NCBI GenBank assembly: GCA_045613765.1
Contig: JAZLBO010000012.1
Location: 25,470-89,469 of the forward strand
DNA length: 64,000 nucleotides
Source: RGIG4097 sp045613765
Lineage (GTDB): Bacteria; Bacillota; Clostridia; Christensenellales; CAG-917
Direction: 5' to 3'
Shown here piece after piece: positions 33,630-41,780 of this stretch (positions within the stretch are counted from its first letter, which is position 1; the number at the start of each line of letters is the position of its first letter). Both the position numbers and the translations under genes were made by a program. The notes below the pieces were generated by a model, which saw nothing but the letters and a program-made list of their open reading frames with translations, had not been told where the DNA came from and searched no databases.

Positions 33630-34217
33630 TCAGTCCTCAAGGGTTTTTATGGCGATTGTAAGACCTTTTACAATATCAGCCAAACTCATTGACGGTTCTT
33701 TGCCTTGATCGGTTGAATATGGCACATGGATGAAACCAACTTTTATGGCTGTGCCTTTGAAACGTGAGAGCAAGGTGTATAACACATCATTGCAGACAAA
33801 AGTGCCTGCCGAGTATGAAACTTGAGCGTCTATTCCGTTGTTTTTTATGTTTTCAGCAATTTTTCGCACCGGGATTGTGGAAAAATATGCATCTTGTCCA
33901 TCTTCAAAAATTCTTTCGTCTTTTGGTTGATTGCCGTCATTGTCGGGTGTGTTGGCATTGCGCAAATTTATACCCAAATACTCGGGTGTAATTGCACTTC
34001 TTCCCCCTGCTTGCCCCACTGAAATGATAACATCTGGGCAAAGTTTTTCTGCAGTTTCAACAAGGATTTTTGCAGATTTTTCAAATGCAACTGGCAGACG
34101 CAATTTTGTCAACGTGCATTCGCCAATATTTTCTGGCAACGAAGAAACTGCATCCCAAGAGGGATTGATTGTTTCTCCTCCAAAAGGTTCAAATCCTGTT
34201 ATCAAAAGTTTTTTCAT
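33630..34217 (-). CDS. pcp: Pyroglutamyl-peptidase I
   Basis: Cysteine peptidase removing N-terminal pyroglutamate. It starts KKLLITGFEPFGGETINPSW. The catalytic triad is visible: Glu in GGRSAITPEYLGINLR (~res 79), Cys in YSAGTFVCNDVLY (~142) and His in GFIHVPYSTDQ (~165). 195 aa is slightly short for the family (~205-215). It is the last gene of the OLE transcript unit, 8 bases after tlyA. Confidence 0.95.
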   Translation of the reverse strand: MKKLLITGFEPFGGETINPSWDAVSSLPENIGECTLTKLRLPVAFEKSAKILVETAEKLCPDVIISVGQAGGRSAITPEYLGINLRNANTPDNDGNQPKDERIFEDGQDAYFSTIPVRKIAENIKNNGIDAQVSYSAGTFVCNDVLYTLLSRFKGTAIKVGFIHVPYSTDQGKEPSMSLADIVKGLTIAIKTLED

Positions 34218-34225
34218 ATTATCTG

Positions 34226-34939
34226 TCAGTTGTTTTTGCCAAGATAAAGAAGGTACTCTATGTTTTTATTTTCGTAGAAAATTGGGGAGGTTGACTGCCC
34301 TAAAATTTCAAAGCCACTTGATATTGCATAGCCCTTGACATAGTTGATCGCTTTTTGACGATCCTTTTCGTTTAATACAATACCCTTTTTGCTTAAAGCA
34401 GATTTGTCAAGTTCAAATTGGGGTTTTATCAAAACAACTGCCTTTCCACCCACTTTCAAAAGTTTGTGTATTGATGGCAGTATGTGTTTCAAGGATATAA
34501 AACTAACGTCACTGCACACGAAGTCCATCTTGTCGCATATAGGCAAATCTCTTGCATTACACTGCAAAAATGTGACACGATCATCTTCAAGTATTCTGTC
34601 TGGAAGGTCGCAGTCTGCCACGTCAACGGCAAGGACACTGCTCACTTCGTTCCTCAAAAGAACATCAGTGAAACCACCATTGCTACAACCAATATCGGCA
34701 GTGTCAAGTCCTTTGAGATTGAGAGAAAAATCTTTGATTGCTTGAAGCAACTTATATGCGCCTTGTGAAGCGTAGCCTTCATCTTCTACTATCTCAACGG
34801 ACATATTTTCCTTAATGTCAAAAGATGGCTTAGTTATCACTCTGCCATCCACTTTGACTTTGCCCTTTAAGACGAGATTTTCTGCATACGTCCTTGAAGG
34901 TACAAGATTATTTTCTACAAGATACTTGTCAACTCTCAA
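34226..34939 (-). CDS. tlyA: TlyA family rRNA (cytidine-2'-O)-methyltransferase
   Basis: S4 domain plus FtsJ/RrmJ-like methyltransferase that 2'-O-methylates C residues of 16S and/or 23S rRNA. The N-terminal S4 module is MRVDKYLVENNLVPSR then NLVLKGKVKVDG. The SAM motif is TADIGCSNGGFTDVLL (~res 82-97); the K-D-K-E set includes CSDVSFISL (~148) and VVLIKPQFE (~175). 237 aa is typically ~270, so it is compact. Its ATG abuts the oapA stop, so the two are co-translated; tlyA is a known neighbour of OLE RNA. Confidence 0.93.
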   Translation of the reverse strand: MRVDKYLVENNLVPSRTYAENLVLKGKVKVDGRVITKPSFDIKENMSVEIVEDEGYASQGAYKLLQAIKDFSLNLKGLDTADIGCSNGGFTDVLLRNEVSSVLAVDVADCDLPDRILEDDRVTFLQCNARDLPICDKMDFVCSDVSFISLKHILPSIHKLLKVGGKAVVLIKPQFELDKSALSKKGIVLNEKDRQKAINYVKGYAISSGFEILGQSTSPIFYENKNIEYLLYLGKNN

Positions 34940-35647
34940 TTAACCTTTGACTTCCTTATCTTTTTCTTTGTTTTCGCCGTGTTTCTTTTGCTTTTCCTTT
35001 TGAGTTTTGCGTCTGCGTCTTTCTTCAGGATTGAACACGGCAATAAGTCTTGCTATGAACATAATAAACTCTTTAGAGTTTTTGATTGCGATATTTTTGA
35101 GAAATGCTTTGCCACCGATTGTCAATGCAGACACCACGCCAGAGATTGAAATGGTGATGAGTTTTTGTTGCCAATCTTGTGCAATATCAGTGACGACTTT
35201 CAGAGTGATTGCAGCAGCGCAAGCACCTGAAACAATGCCGAATATATCCCCTACCACGTCACTGCAAACGTTTGAAACTTTTTCATTGTTTTTGACAAGC
35301 CAAAGTGCAGTCTTTGCGCCATAGACCTTTCTTGATGCCATAGACACAAATGGCGTCATATCACATGAGGTTGCTGCAACGCCAATGCCATCAAACAAGA
35401 TACTGCAAAGTATCAAGAAGAACAAAAGCAGGATTGTCACAATGATATGCTCGCTTGATGCAGTGAGTTCACTGAGAAAACTGATAAATGCAGATACAAA
35501 AAAAGAAACAACCGTAATTTTCACGCTCCAAAGGTTGCGCTTCTTTTTAGGTTGCTTTTTTTGTTTCTTTTCTGCTTGTTGAGATGGGCGAGTTTCCTCG
35601 TCCTTTTGGATTTCGATGCTACTGTAAGAGTCTTCTTGCTTTTCCAT
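34940..35647 (-). CDS. oapA: OLE-associated membrane protein OapA
   Basis: 235 aa starting at 35647 (MEKQEDSY), with GGAG 6 bases upstream; the longer frame runs back into the RNA gene and is unlikely. Layout: acidic start, a Lys/Gln-rich basic segment (~25-37), helix 1 (~42-61), helix 2 (~67-88), helix 3 (~131-150), helix 4 (~158-175) and a very basic, charged tail (~200-235). The loop GVAATSCDMTPFVSMASRKV and the DVVGD sequence (D130-x3-D134) match the conserved DxxxD motif of OapA, the protein that binds OLE RNA and brings it to the membrane. It starts 18 bases downstream of the OLE RNA 3' stem. Family call rests on motif, topology and the adjoining RNA. Confidence 0.88.
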   Translation of the reverse strand: MEKQEDSYSSIEIQKDEETRPSQQAEKKQKKQPKKKRNLWSVKITVVSFFVSAFISFLSELTASSEHIIVTILLLFFLILCSILFDGIGVAATSCDMTPFVSMASRKVYGAKTALWLVKNNEKVSNVCSDVVGDIFGIVSGACAAAITLKVVTDIAQDWQQKLITISISGVVSALTIGGKAFLKNIAIKNSKEFIMFIARLIAVFNPEERRRRKTQKEKQKKHGENKEKDKEVKG

Positions 35648-35664
35648 ATTTCTCCAAAGTTTGT

Positions 35665-36260
35665 GAAATGGTGGCAACAATCCGAGTAAACCTTGCGCCA
35701 TAGGTTCGGTAGGTTTTCCCGATGCAACAACTTGCCGTCGCCGTCCAAGACGTTTCCGATTACGTTGCAACCAACACGGTTTCCCTGTGTTTCACCGAAT
35801 CGCCACTTAGTGCACACTATAATCCCCGAACTGCTTCCAAGAACAGTCTAGAAGTTTTCCTTGGCAACATTATTCCGACCTAGTCCTGTTTTGCAGTTAA
35901 GATTTCAAAAGGCAGTCGGCAAAGTTTGTCGGCCGACAAACGATAACCGTTCCTTTATCCCTGCGTAACCACTCAAGGCAGGCTACACTGTCCACAGCGA
36001 ATTGACTCCACCGCATGACAGGTTTAATCCCAGTCAGTAGACTATTCATCTGGAATTGGTCCACCGATTTGGGTCTCCACGGAGATTGGGTCGCCCTTCG
36101 CATGCCGTTGCGACACGCCCAAAAACCTTAACTCCCAGCAACAGCCCAAGTTTGGGCAACAAAGGCCATCACCAGAAACTTCATCGATATGCCCTTTAGC
36201 GATATTTTACCCCCGCCTTCGGACCGGATAATGCTGACTAGAATACTGCGCCACCATTCA
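35665..36260 (-). ncRNA. ole: OLE RNA (ornate, large, extremophilic)
   Basis: A ~595-nt, GC-richer gene-free region. The terminal stem is closed by AATGGTGGC at the 5' end (36250-36258) and GCCACCATT at the 3' end (35667-35675). It has a consensus promoter directly upstream and lies directly before oapA in the same direction, with tlyA, pcp, nadK, argR and recN nearby, which is the known neighbourhood of OLE RNA. Size agrees with the ~610-nt class. In Halalkalibacterium halodurans, OLE forms a membrane ribonucleoprotein with OapA and OapB and affects tolerance to alcohols, cold and magnesium. No convincing reading frame spans it. The call rests on context, size and closing stem; I did not match the full covariance model. 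Confidence 0.87.
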
Positions 36261-36265
36261 TATAT

Positions 36266-36293
36266 ATTATACACAACTACAAAAAATTGTCAA
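36266..36293 (-). promoter_or_regulatory. Promoter of OLE-oapA-tlyA-pcp (TTGACA-16-TATAAT)
   Basis: Minus-strand perfect TTGACA (36288-36293) and TATAAT (36266-36271) with a 16-base spacer. The predicted start (~36259) coincides with the OLE closing stem. Confidence 0.88.
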
Positions 36294-36350
36294 ATAGGAA
36301 AAATTGGTTGAATTGTATTAAAAACAAAAAAGACTTTTTGATCAAAAAAA

Positions 36351-36369
36351 CCACCATAAAAGGTGGCTT
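36351..36369 (-). terminator. Intrinsic terminator of asp23-fakA-recG
   Basis: GCCACC-TTTTAT-GGTGG stem followed by seven T on the minus strand, about 50 bases after the recG stop and just upstream of the OLE promoter. Confidence 0.9.
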
Positions 36370-36417
36370 TTGACATTTTTAGATATTTACATTGTAAAAA
36401 ACTTCTATCAATTTGCA

Positions 36418-38505
36418 TCAACTGTTCAAAGTGACAGATTTCAGTTGATTTTCAAACTCAGAGTAATCTGCTTCAAATAGTTCCTTCATCATTGTCGTCA
36501 AATGGTCATATCTTGCGTCCTTTGACATTTCTTTGGCTCGCATAAGCACCTTTGCATTTGATGGCAATTTGAAGTATGGCGAGCAAGTGACACCCTTTTG
36601 TCTTGTGCCAAGGAAATCCCCTGCTCCACGCATTTCAAGGTCTTTTTCTGCAAGCATAAGCCCGTCATCAAAGTTTTCCATTGCAAGAAGTCGATCAAGA
36701 GCATTTGCACCCAATGACTTTGTGTGCAGGAAACAGTATGCAGGAAGTCCATCTCTGCCCACTCTGCCACGAAGTTGATGAAGTGATGCAAGTCCAAATC
36801 TGTCGGCATTGAGTATGACAATTATGCTCGCCTTTGTGTCTATGCCGACTTCAATGAGAGACGTTGCCAAAAGCACGTCAATTTCCCCGTTTGAAAAACT
36901 TGTCATCACAGCATTTTTATCTGCATTTGTCATGCGTCCGTGAAGAATTGATGCGTTTAGATTGCCAAATTGTTCGCTATACGTTGCAAAAAACTTTTCA
37001 ACTGAATATATATCCAAACCGTCACTATCTTTGATGGTGGGACACACAAAGAAGGCTTGTTTTTTGTGGTTTTTGCATTGCTCGACAACATACTGAACAA
37101 GTCCATCCAATTTTTGCTCGGACAGGATTTTTGTGGAAATATTTGTCTTTGCCGTTTCCCTTTTGTATATGGATGATACGTCGATATCGTCATAGAGAGT
37201 AAGGGCAAGTGTCCTTGGAATTGGTGTTGCAGTCAAGGTTAAAACGTCGTCTGCCCCTTTGTTTTCAAGTTCTGCTCTGCAAGAAACACCAAACTTGTGT
37301 TGTTCGTCAATGACTGCAAGTGAAAGATTGTTGTATTCTACATCTTTTGAAACAAGAGATTGAGTGCCGAATATGACTGAAATATCTCCACTGCTCAATC
37401 TTTCTAAAATTGCACGTCTTTCTGCAGATTTGGTTGACGAAGTCAACAGAGCCACTTCAACACCCAAGTTTTCTGCAATTTTCTTGAACTTTTCATATTG
37501 TTGTGTGGCAAGAATTTCGGTGGGACACATATATGCCGACTGTTTGCCTGACATTGATGCAAATGCCAAGGTGTAATATGCCACCACAGATTTTCCAGAT
37601 CCAACGTCACCACTGACAATGCGTGACATATTGTTTGAACTTGTCAAGTCATCTTCAATATCATTCATTGCTTTCAATTGTGACACTGTCAACTCAAATG
37701 GAATCGCTTTTTGGAAATCTTCAATGCTGAATTTGGTGCTATTATAGTGGTTTTTACGCGTTCTAACGGCAGATAAATTAGAATTGCGATAAGTTTTGAG
37801 ACCTATTGCAAAGTCGATTGAAGACAGCGTTTCGATGGCATCAGCACACTCATTTTTATCCTTTGGAAAGTGAATTTTGTAGAGTGTATCGTAAAGAGCG
37901 TATTCGCTATCACTCAAAATTGATTGAGAATTTGAGTTTCCGTCAATCTCTCTTTCAATGGGTGTATTGTCATCTTCACAAACGCCTTTCTCATTTGGCA
38001 CATAACCAAGGGCAACAAAGCACTGGTAAATCATCTTTTTGAAAGTGCGTTGTCCAATTTCATTGCGCAAAGGATATACGGTGTAAATGCCTTTTGTCAA
38101 CAGTTTTAGTTTGTCAGTTGGCTCAACTGTTGGATTAACAAGGAGAGAAACGCCACCATCCGTTATCTTTGAGAAAAGACGGAACTTTCTTCCTATTTCA
38201 AACTGGTTTTTAAGGTATGGTTGATTGAAGAAAATTGCATTGAAAAAAGTTGGTTTCACTGCAATAGAATCACGGAAAGTGACAGTAAAGGACTTTTTGC
38301 GACTATTGTTTTCTTTTAGTCGAATCACTTCCCCTTCAAATAAATAAAATTGCCCTTCTTCTGCGTTTAATACAGAAGTGGGCAATCCTAAATCTACGTA
38401 TTTTGACGGAAAGAAGGACATAAGATTGCCAATTGTTGCAATGCCGAGCGCATCAAGTTTCTTTTCTATTTGTGCGCCTATGCCCTTAATTTCGTTGAGT
38501 TTCAT
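36418..38505 (-). CDS. recG: ATP-dependent DNA helicase RecG
   Basis: Fork-regressing helicase. The start MKLNEIKGIGAQIEKKL at 38505 (HhH-like wedge start) gives 695 aa; an upstream ATG would lie in fakA. Walker A GDVGSGKSVVAYY (~res 310), DEQHKFGV (motif II; usually DEQHRFGV), LTATPIPRTLALT (motif III), and the C-terminal motifs ILHGRMT, ATSLIEVGIDTK, QLRGRVGRD and RGAGDFLGTRQ. It follows fakA after one base, the usual asp23-fakA-recG order. Confidence 0.96.
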   Translation of the reverse strand: MKLNEIKGIGAQIEKKLDALGIATIGNLMSFFPSKYVDLGLPTSVLNAEEGQFYLFEGEVIRLKENNSRKKSFTVTFRDSIAVKPTFFNAIFFNQPYLKNQFEIGRKFRLFSKITDGGVSLLVNPTVEPTDKLKLLTKGIYTVYPLRNEIGQRTFKKMIYQCFVALGYVPNEKGVCEDDNTPIEREIDGNSNSQSILSDSEYALYDTLYKIHFPKDKNECADAIETLSSIDFAIGLKTYRNSNLSAVRTRKNHYNSTKFSIEDFQKAIPFELTVSQLKAMNDIEDDLTSSNNMSRIVSGDVGSGKSVVAYYTLAFASMSGKQSAYMCPTEILATQQYEKFKKIAENLGVEVALLTSSTKSAERRAILERLSSGDISVIFGTQSLVSKDVEYNNLSLAVIDEQHKFGVSCRAELENKGADDVLTLTATPIPRTLALTLYDDIDVSSIYKRETAKTNISTKILSEQKLDGLVQYVVEQCKNHKKQAFFVCPTIKDSDGLDIYSVEKFFATYSEQFGNLNASILHGRMTNADKNAVMTSFSNGEIDVLLATSLIEVGIDTKASIIVILNADRFGLASLHQLRGRVGRDGLPAYCFLHTKSLGANALDRLLAMENFDDGLMLAEKDLEMRGAGDFLGTRQKGVTCSPYFKLPSNAKVLMRAKEMSKDARYDHLTTMMKELFEADYSEFENQLKSVTLNS

Positions 38506-38506
38506 T

Positions 38507-40165
38507 TTATTCTGCTGAAAGTATATAGTAATAATGTGGTTGGCCACCGTAATATACGGCAACTTCAAGGTCGGGATACTCTGTTTCAATGACTTCTGCC
38601 ACGTGCATTGCTTCGCTTTCTGTGACGCCTTCACCATAATAGAGTGTGACCATATCGCAGTTTGAGCAAACTTTTCTTACACTTGTGAGAGTTGCTTCTG
38701 TGATTGATGCGCTTTTTGCAACGATTTTCTTGTTTGCGATTGCAATGATGTCACCTTCTTTCACTGAAAAACCGTTCATACGTGTATTTCTAACTGCGTG
38801 TGTGACCTCAACTGTCTTGACACCTGCAAAAGATGACTTCATATTTTCAAAGTTTTCTTCTGCTGTGCAGTCAGGTGAGAAAGCAAGTGCTGCTGAGATG
38901 CCTTCGGGGGTGCAAGTTGTAGGAATAACGAAGACGTTGACGTCTGCAAGTTCCTGTGCTTGTTGTGCTGCGAAGATAATATTTGAGTTGTTGGGGAGAA
39001 CGAAAACGTTCTTTGCATTTGTTGAGTTGACTGCGCCAAGGATATCATAGACGCTGGGGTTCATTGTTTGACCACCTTCAACAACAATGTCAACCATCAA
39101 ATCTTTGAAGATTGCGCTGATGCCGTCGCCTGCGCAGATTGAAACCATTGCAAAGTCCTTTTGAGGCACTTTTTTCTTTGATTTCTTCTTGTCGTCGTCT
39201 TCGCCCTTGATTTTACGGTTTTGTTCCACCATATTTTCGATCTTGACGCCATCAAGTTCACCAAGTTTGAGTGCTGCTTTGAGTGCAAGGTCGGGTTGGT
39301 TGGTGTGGACGTGTGTTTTGACAAGTTCAAGGTCGCCAATGACGAGAACACAGTCACCGATTGTCATAAGATAGTCACGGAATTTGTCTATTTGGCTATC
39401 TGTTGTGGTTGAATTGAGATGTGTGATAAAGAATTCTGTGCAGTATTGGAAGGTGATATTGTCATAATCGTTGACGAGAATATCTTCTTCTGATGCTTCT
39501 GTGCCCAACAATTCGGGACGGACTGCATCTGCCTTTATCATCTTGATTTCTTCGCCTGTGAGTGCTGCGTAGAAACCTTCAAGAATAGTAAGCAAACCTT
39601 GTCCACCTGCATCTACCACACCTGCTTTTGCAAGTACGGGGAGCATTTCGGGTGTTTTGGCAAGGATTTGTGAGCCTGCTTCAATAACTTGTGAAAGGAA
39701 TTGAACAAAATCTACATTTTTGCCTTTGGCAAATTTCACTGCATTTTCGCCAATGACTCTAACAACTGTAAGGATTGTGCCTTCCTTGGGTTTTGTGACT
39801 GCACTATATGCAATCTCTGTGCCCTTTTTCAATGCTTCTGCAAACAACTTTGCATTGAGTTCAGTTTTGTTGTCAAGAGCGAGTGCAAATCCTTTGAAAA
39901 TTTGTGATGTGATGACACCACTATTTCCACGTGCGCCTTTGAGTGCGCCCTTTGAAAATGCCACTGCGATTTTGTCAAGTTCTTCTGTGTCGGCAAGACC
40001 GACCTCACGCATTGCTGTTGTAATGGTGAGTGACATATTTGTGCCTGTATCTCCATCGGGTACAGGGAAAACGTTCAATTCGTCAATAAGTGCACGATTG
40101 AATTCCAATGCTTTTGCGCCACCGGCAAGCATTTGTTTGAATGTTGCGCCGTTTATACTATTCAT
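38507..40165 (-). CDS. fakA: Fatty acid kinase FakA (DAK2 domain protein YloV)
   Basis: ATP-binding subunit that phosphorylates exogenous fatty acids held by FakB. I chose the start MNSINGATFKQML at 40165 with AGAGGAAAT upstream, giving 552 aa. The N-terminal DhaL/DAK2 domain has the metal/nucleotide motif FPVPDGDTGTNMSLT (~res 34-48) and KGALKGARGNSG (~78). The middle region and the C-terminal DegV-like/DUF1949-type domain (CSNCDMVTLYYGEGV...) complete the family. No fakB is in the window. Confidence 0.92.
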   Translation of the reverse strand: MNSINGATFKQMLAGGAKALEFNRALIDELNVFPVPDGDTGTNMSLTITTAMREVGLADTEELDKIAVAFSKGALKGARGNSGVITSQIFKGFALALDNKTELNAKLFAEALKKGTEIAYSAVTKPKEGTILTVVRVIGENAVKFAKGKNVDFVQFLSQVIEAGSQILAKTPEMLPVLAKAGVVDAGGQGLLTILEGFYAALTGEEIKMIKADAVRPELLGTEASEEDILVNDYDNITFQYCTEFFITHLNSTTTDSQIDKFRDYLMTIGDCVLVIGDLELVKTHVHTNQPDLALKAALKLGELDGVKIENMVEQNRKIKGEDDDKKKSKKKVPQKDFAMVSICAGDGISAIFKDLMVDIVVEGGQTMNPSVYDILGAVNSTNAKNVFVLPNNSNIIFAAQQAQELADVNVFVIPTTCTPEGISAALAFSPDCTAEENFENMKSSFAGVKTVEVTHAVRNTRMNGFSVKEGDIIAIANKKIVAKSASITEATLTSVRKVCSNCDMVTLYYGEGVTESEAMHVAEVIETEYPDLEVAVYYGGQPHYYYILSAE

Positions 40166-40178
40166 ATTTCCTCTATAG

Positions 40179-40529
40179 TTAGACTCTAATGCCAACAACG
40201 TTGACTTGTACTTTTTTCACTCTCATACCAGTTGATGATTCAAGAGCGAATTTGACTGTGTCGGCAATAGACTTTTTGACTGTTTCGATATTTACGCCGA
40301 TCTTGATGACGACGTATACTTCAATAAACATAAGGTTGTCAACGGCAGTAACCTTGACACCCTTGCTTGTTGATGAGTTGCCCAAAAGGCTACTGATGTT
40401 ATCGCCAAAACCGCGTGATACCATTTCTACCACGCCATAGCATTCTGACGCTGCTTGTGATGCAATGGTTGCAACAACGTCGTCAGAGATTAAAATTTTT
40501 CCGTAAATGTTGGATGTTGTAAGCGACAT
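40179..40529 (-). CDS. Asp23/Gls24 family envelope stress protein (YloU)
   Basis: 116 aa. Family pattern: YGKILISDDVVATIASQAA, then ECYGVVEMVSRG, FIEVYVVIKIGVNI and the final VKFALESSTGMRVKKVQVNV region. In Bacillota this short form precedes fakA. Asp23 proteins are membrane-associated and linked to envelope homeostasis, but the molecular role is unknown. Promoter and ribosome site (AAAGGAAA) are just upstream. Confidence 0.93.
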   Translation of the reverse strand: MSLTTSNIYGKILISDDVVATIASQAASECYGVVEMVSRGFGDNISSLLGNSSTSKGVKVTAVDNLMFIEVYVVIKIGVNIETVKKSIADTVKFALESSTGMRVKKVQVNVVGIRV

Positions 40530-40549
40530 AATCTTTTTCCTTTGCTATG

Positions 40550-40578
40550 ATTTTACTATAATCCAAAATATTTTGCAA
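40550..40578 (-). promoter_or_regulatory. Promoter of asp23-fakA-recG (TTGCAA-17-TAAAAT)
   Basis: Minus-strand TTGCAA (40573-40578) and TAAAAT (40550-40555), 17-base spacer, about 20 bases before the ATG. Confidence 0.75.
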
Positions 40579-40605
40579 GTAAATAAATAATTTTGTGTAA
40601 ATCGG

Positions 40606-40634
40606 TTGCAAAAGTTTTTGTTATTTGCTAAAAT
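40606..40634 (+). promoter_or_regulatory. Promoter of rpmB (TTGCAA-17-TAAAAT)
   Basis: TTGCAA (40606-40611) and TAAAAT (40629-40634) with a 17-base spacer. It is divergent from, and has the same two hexamers as, the asp23 promoter. Confidence 0.75.
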
Positions 40635-40663
40635 ATCAATGTTTTTAAGAGGAGGTATTATAT

Positions 40664-40855
40664 ATGTCCAGAGTATGTAGCGTATGCGGTAAAGGTAAAA
40701 TGAGCGGAAACCAAGTCAGTCACTCAAACAGAAAGACAAGACGTAGTTGGGCACCCAATGTCCAAAAGGTCAAAGTTAAGACTGCAACTGGTGGTGCAGA
40801 AAGCACTTATGTCTGCGCACATTGCCTTCGTTCAGGCAAAGTAGAACGCGTGTAA
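40664..40855 (+). CDS. rpmB: 50S ribosomal protein L28, zinc-binding form
   Basis: 63 aa with the L28 core GNQVSHSNRKTRRSWAPNVQ. Two CxxC pairs (CSVC at residues 5-8 and CAHC near residue 53) make this the zinc-binding (C+) paralogue type. A strong AGGAGG site precedes the ATG. It is divergent from asp23, an arrangement common in Bacillota, and is followed by a terminator, so it stands alone. Confidence 0.97.
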   Translation: MSRVCSVCGKGKMSGNQVSHSNRKTRRSWAPNVQKVKVKTATGGAESTYVCAHCLRSGKVERV

Positions 40856-40876
40856 TATTTTACAAGCATAACACTT

Positions 40877-40895
40877 GCCCGTCAAACTGACGGGC
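40877..40895 (+). terminator. Intrinsic terminator of rpmB
   Basis: GCCCGTC-AAACT-GACGGGC stem followed by TTTTTTCTTT, 21 bases after the rpmB stop. Confidence 0.93.
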
Positions 40896-41021
40896 TTTTT
40901 TCTTTACGTCGTTTTTTGAAAAACTTAATGATTGGTTTTAGAAACTTCGGTACACTGATACAAATTATTTTCATATTCACCTCTCAATATGATATGAAAC
41001 ACTCCCCTTTCTTGACACAAA

Positions 41022-41046
41022 AAAATCCACCCGATACGGTGGATTT
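41022..41046 (-). terminator. Intrinsic terminator of the gmk-rpe operon
   Basis: AAAATCCACC-GTATC-GGGTGGATTTT stem followed by TTT on the minus strand, about 80 bases after the rpe stop. Confidence 0.85.
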
Positions 41047-41123
41047 TATTTTTACATAAATTTACGTTAAAATTTTGTTTGAATTTTATTGCTACTATTG
41101 TGCGCACGTGCGCGCGATCTATA

Positions 41124-41780
41124 TTACAATTCGACTTGCATAGACTTCACTGCCTTTACTGGATCTTCGGCTTTGAACACTGCACTGCCTGCAACTGCGA
41201 CTTCCAATCCTGCCTTGACACAAAGATCAATGTTTTCAGGGCTTACACCACCATCAAGTTGAATAATATAGTTGTAGCCGTTCTTCTCTTTGAGTTCCTT
41301 CACTTTTTTGACCATTTCAAGTCGTTCTTCCATGAAACTTTGTCCACCAAAGCCTGCTTGAACTGTCATAACAAGCACCATATCCACTTTGTCAAGATAA
41401 GGCTCGATAATACTGAAGGGTTGATCTGCATTGAGAACCACACCACAAAGTTTGCCTTTGGACTTGATGATGTCAAGAGTTTTTGGCGTATCTTTTGATG
41501 CATCGGGGTGGAAAGTGACCATATCTGCGCCACTATCACAAAATGCTGCAACGTGATTTTCGGGCTCGGTTATCATGAGATGCACGTCAAGGAACATATC
41601 CGTGTACTTTCTAAGTGCTTTGACCATGGGCATACCAAAGGTGATATTTGGCACATAAACGCCATCCATAACATCACAATGTACCCAATCTGCGCCCCAA
41701 TTTTTGATGGATTCAACTGCCTCGGCCATTTTGCCGAAGTCTGCAGACAAGATGCTTGGTGCAACTTTCACTTTACTCAT
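41124..41780 (-). CDS. rpe: Ribulose-phosphate 3-epimerase
   Basis: TIM-barrel metalloenzyme interconverting ribulose-5-P and xylulose-5-P. I chose the start MSKVKVAPSILSADFGKM at 41780 (218 aa); it overlaps rsgA by 8 bases. Motifs: HCDVMDGVYVPNITFGM (~res 33), LDVHLMITEPENH (~64), MTVQAGFGGQSF (~138) and QLDGGVSPEN (~173). Last gene of the operon. Confidence 0.96.
   Translation of the reverse strand: MSKVKVAPSILSADFGKMAEAVESIKNWGADWVHCDVMDGVYVPNITFGMPMVKALRKYTDMFLDVHLMITEPENHVAAFCDSGADMVTFHPDASKDTPKTLDIIKSKGKLCGVVLNADQPFSIIEPYLDKVDMVLVMTVQAGFGGQSFMEERLEMVKKVKELKEKNGYNYIIQLDGGVSPENIDLCVKAGLEVAVAGSAVFKAEDPVKAVKSMQVEL

Noticed and set aside
35521..36103. Minus-strand reading frames within 35521-36103, including an N-terminal extension of OapA
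   Set aside because: They fall within the OLE RNA. OapA has a good start with a ribosome site at 35647, and the extended residues are not membrane-protein-like.
36418..38637. Longer RecG starting at 38637
   Set aside because: The extra 44 residues come from fakA coding sequence in another frame; the ATG at 38505 matches the family start.
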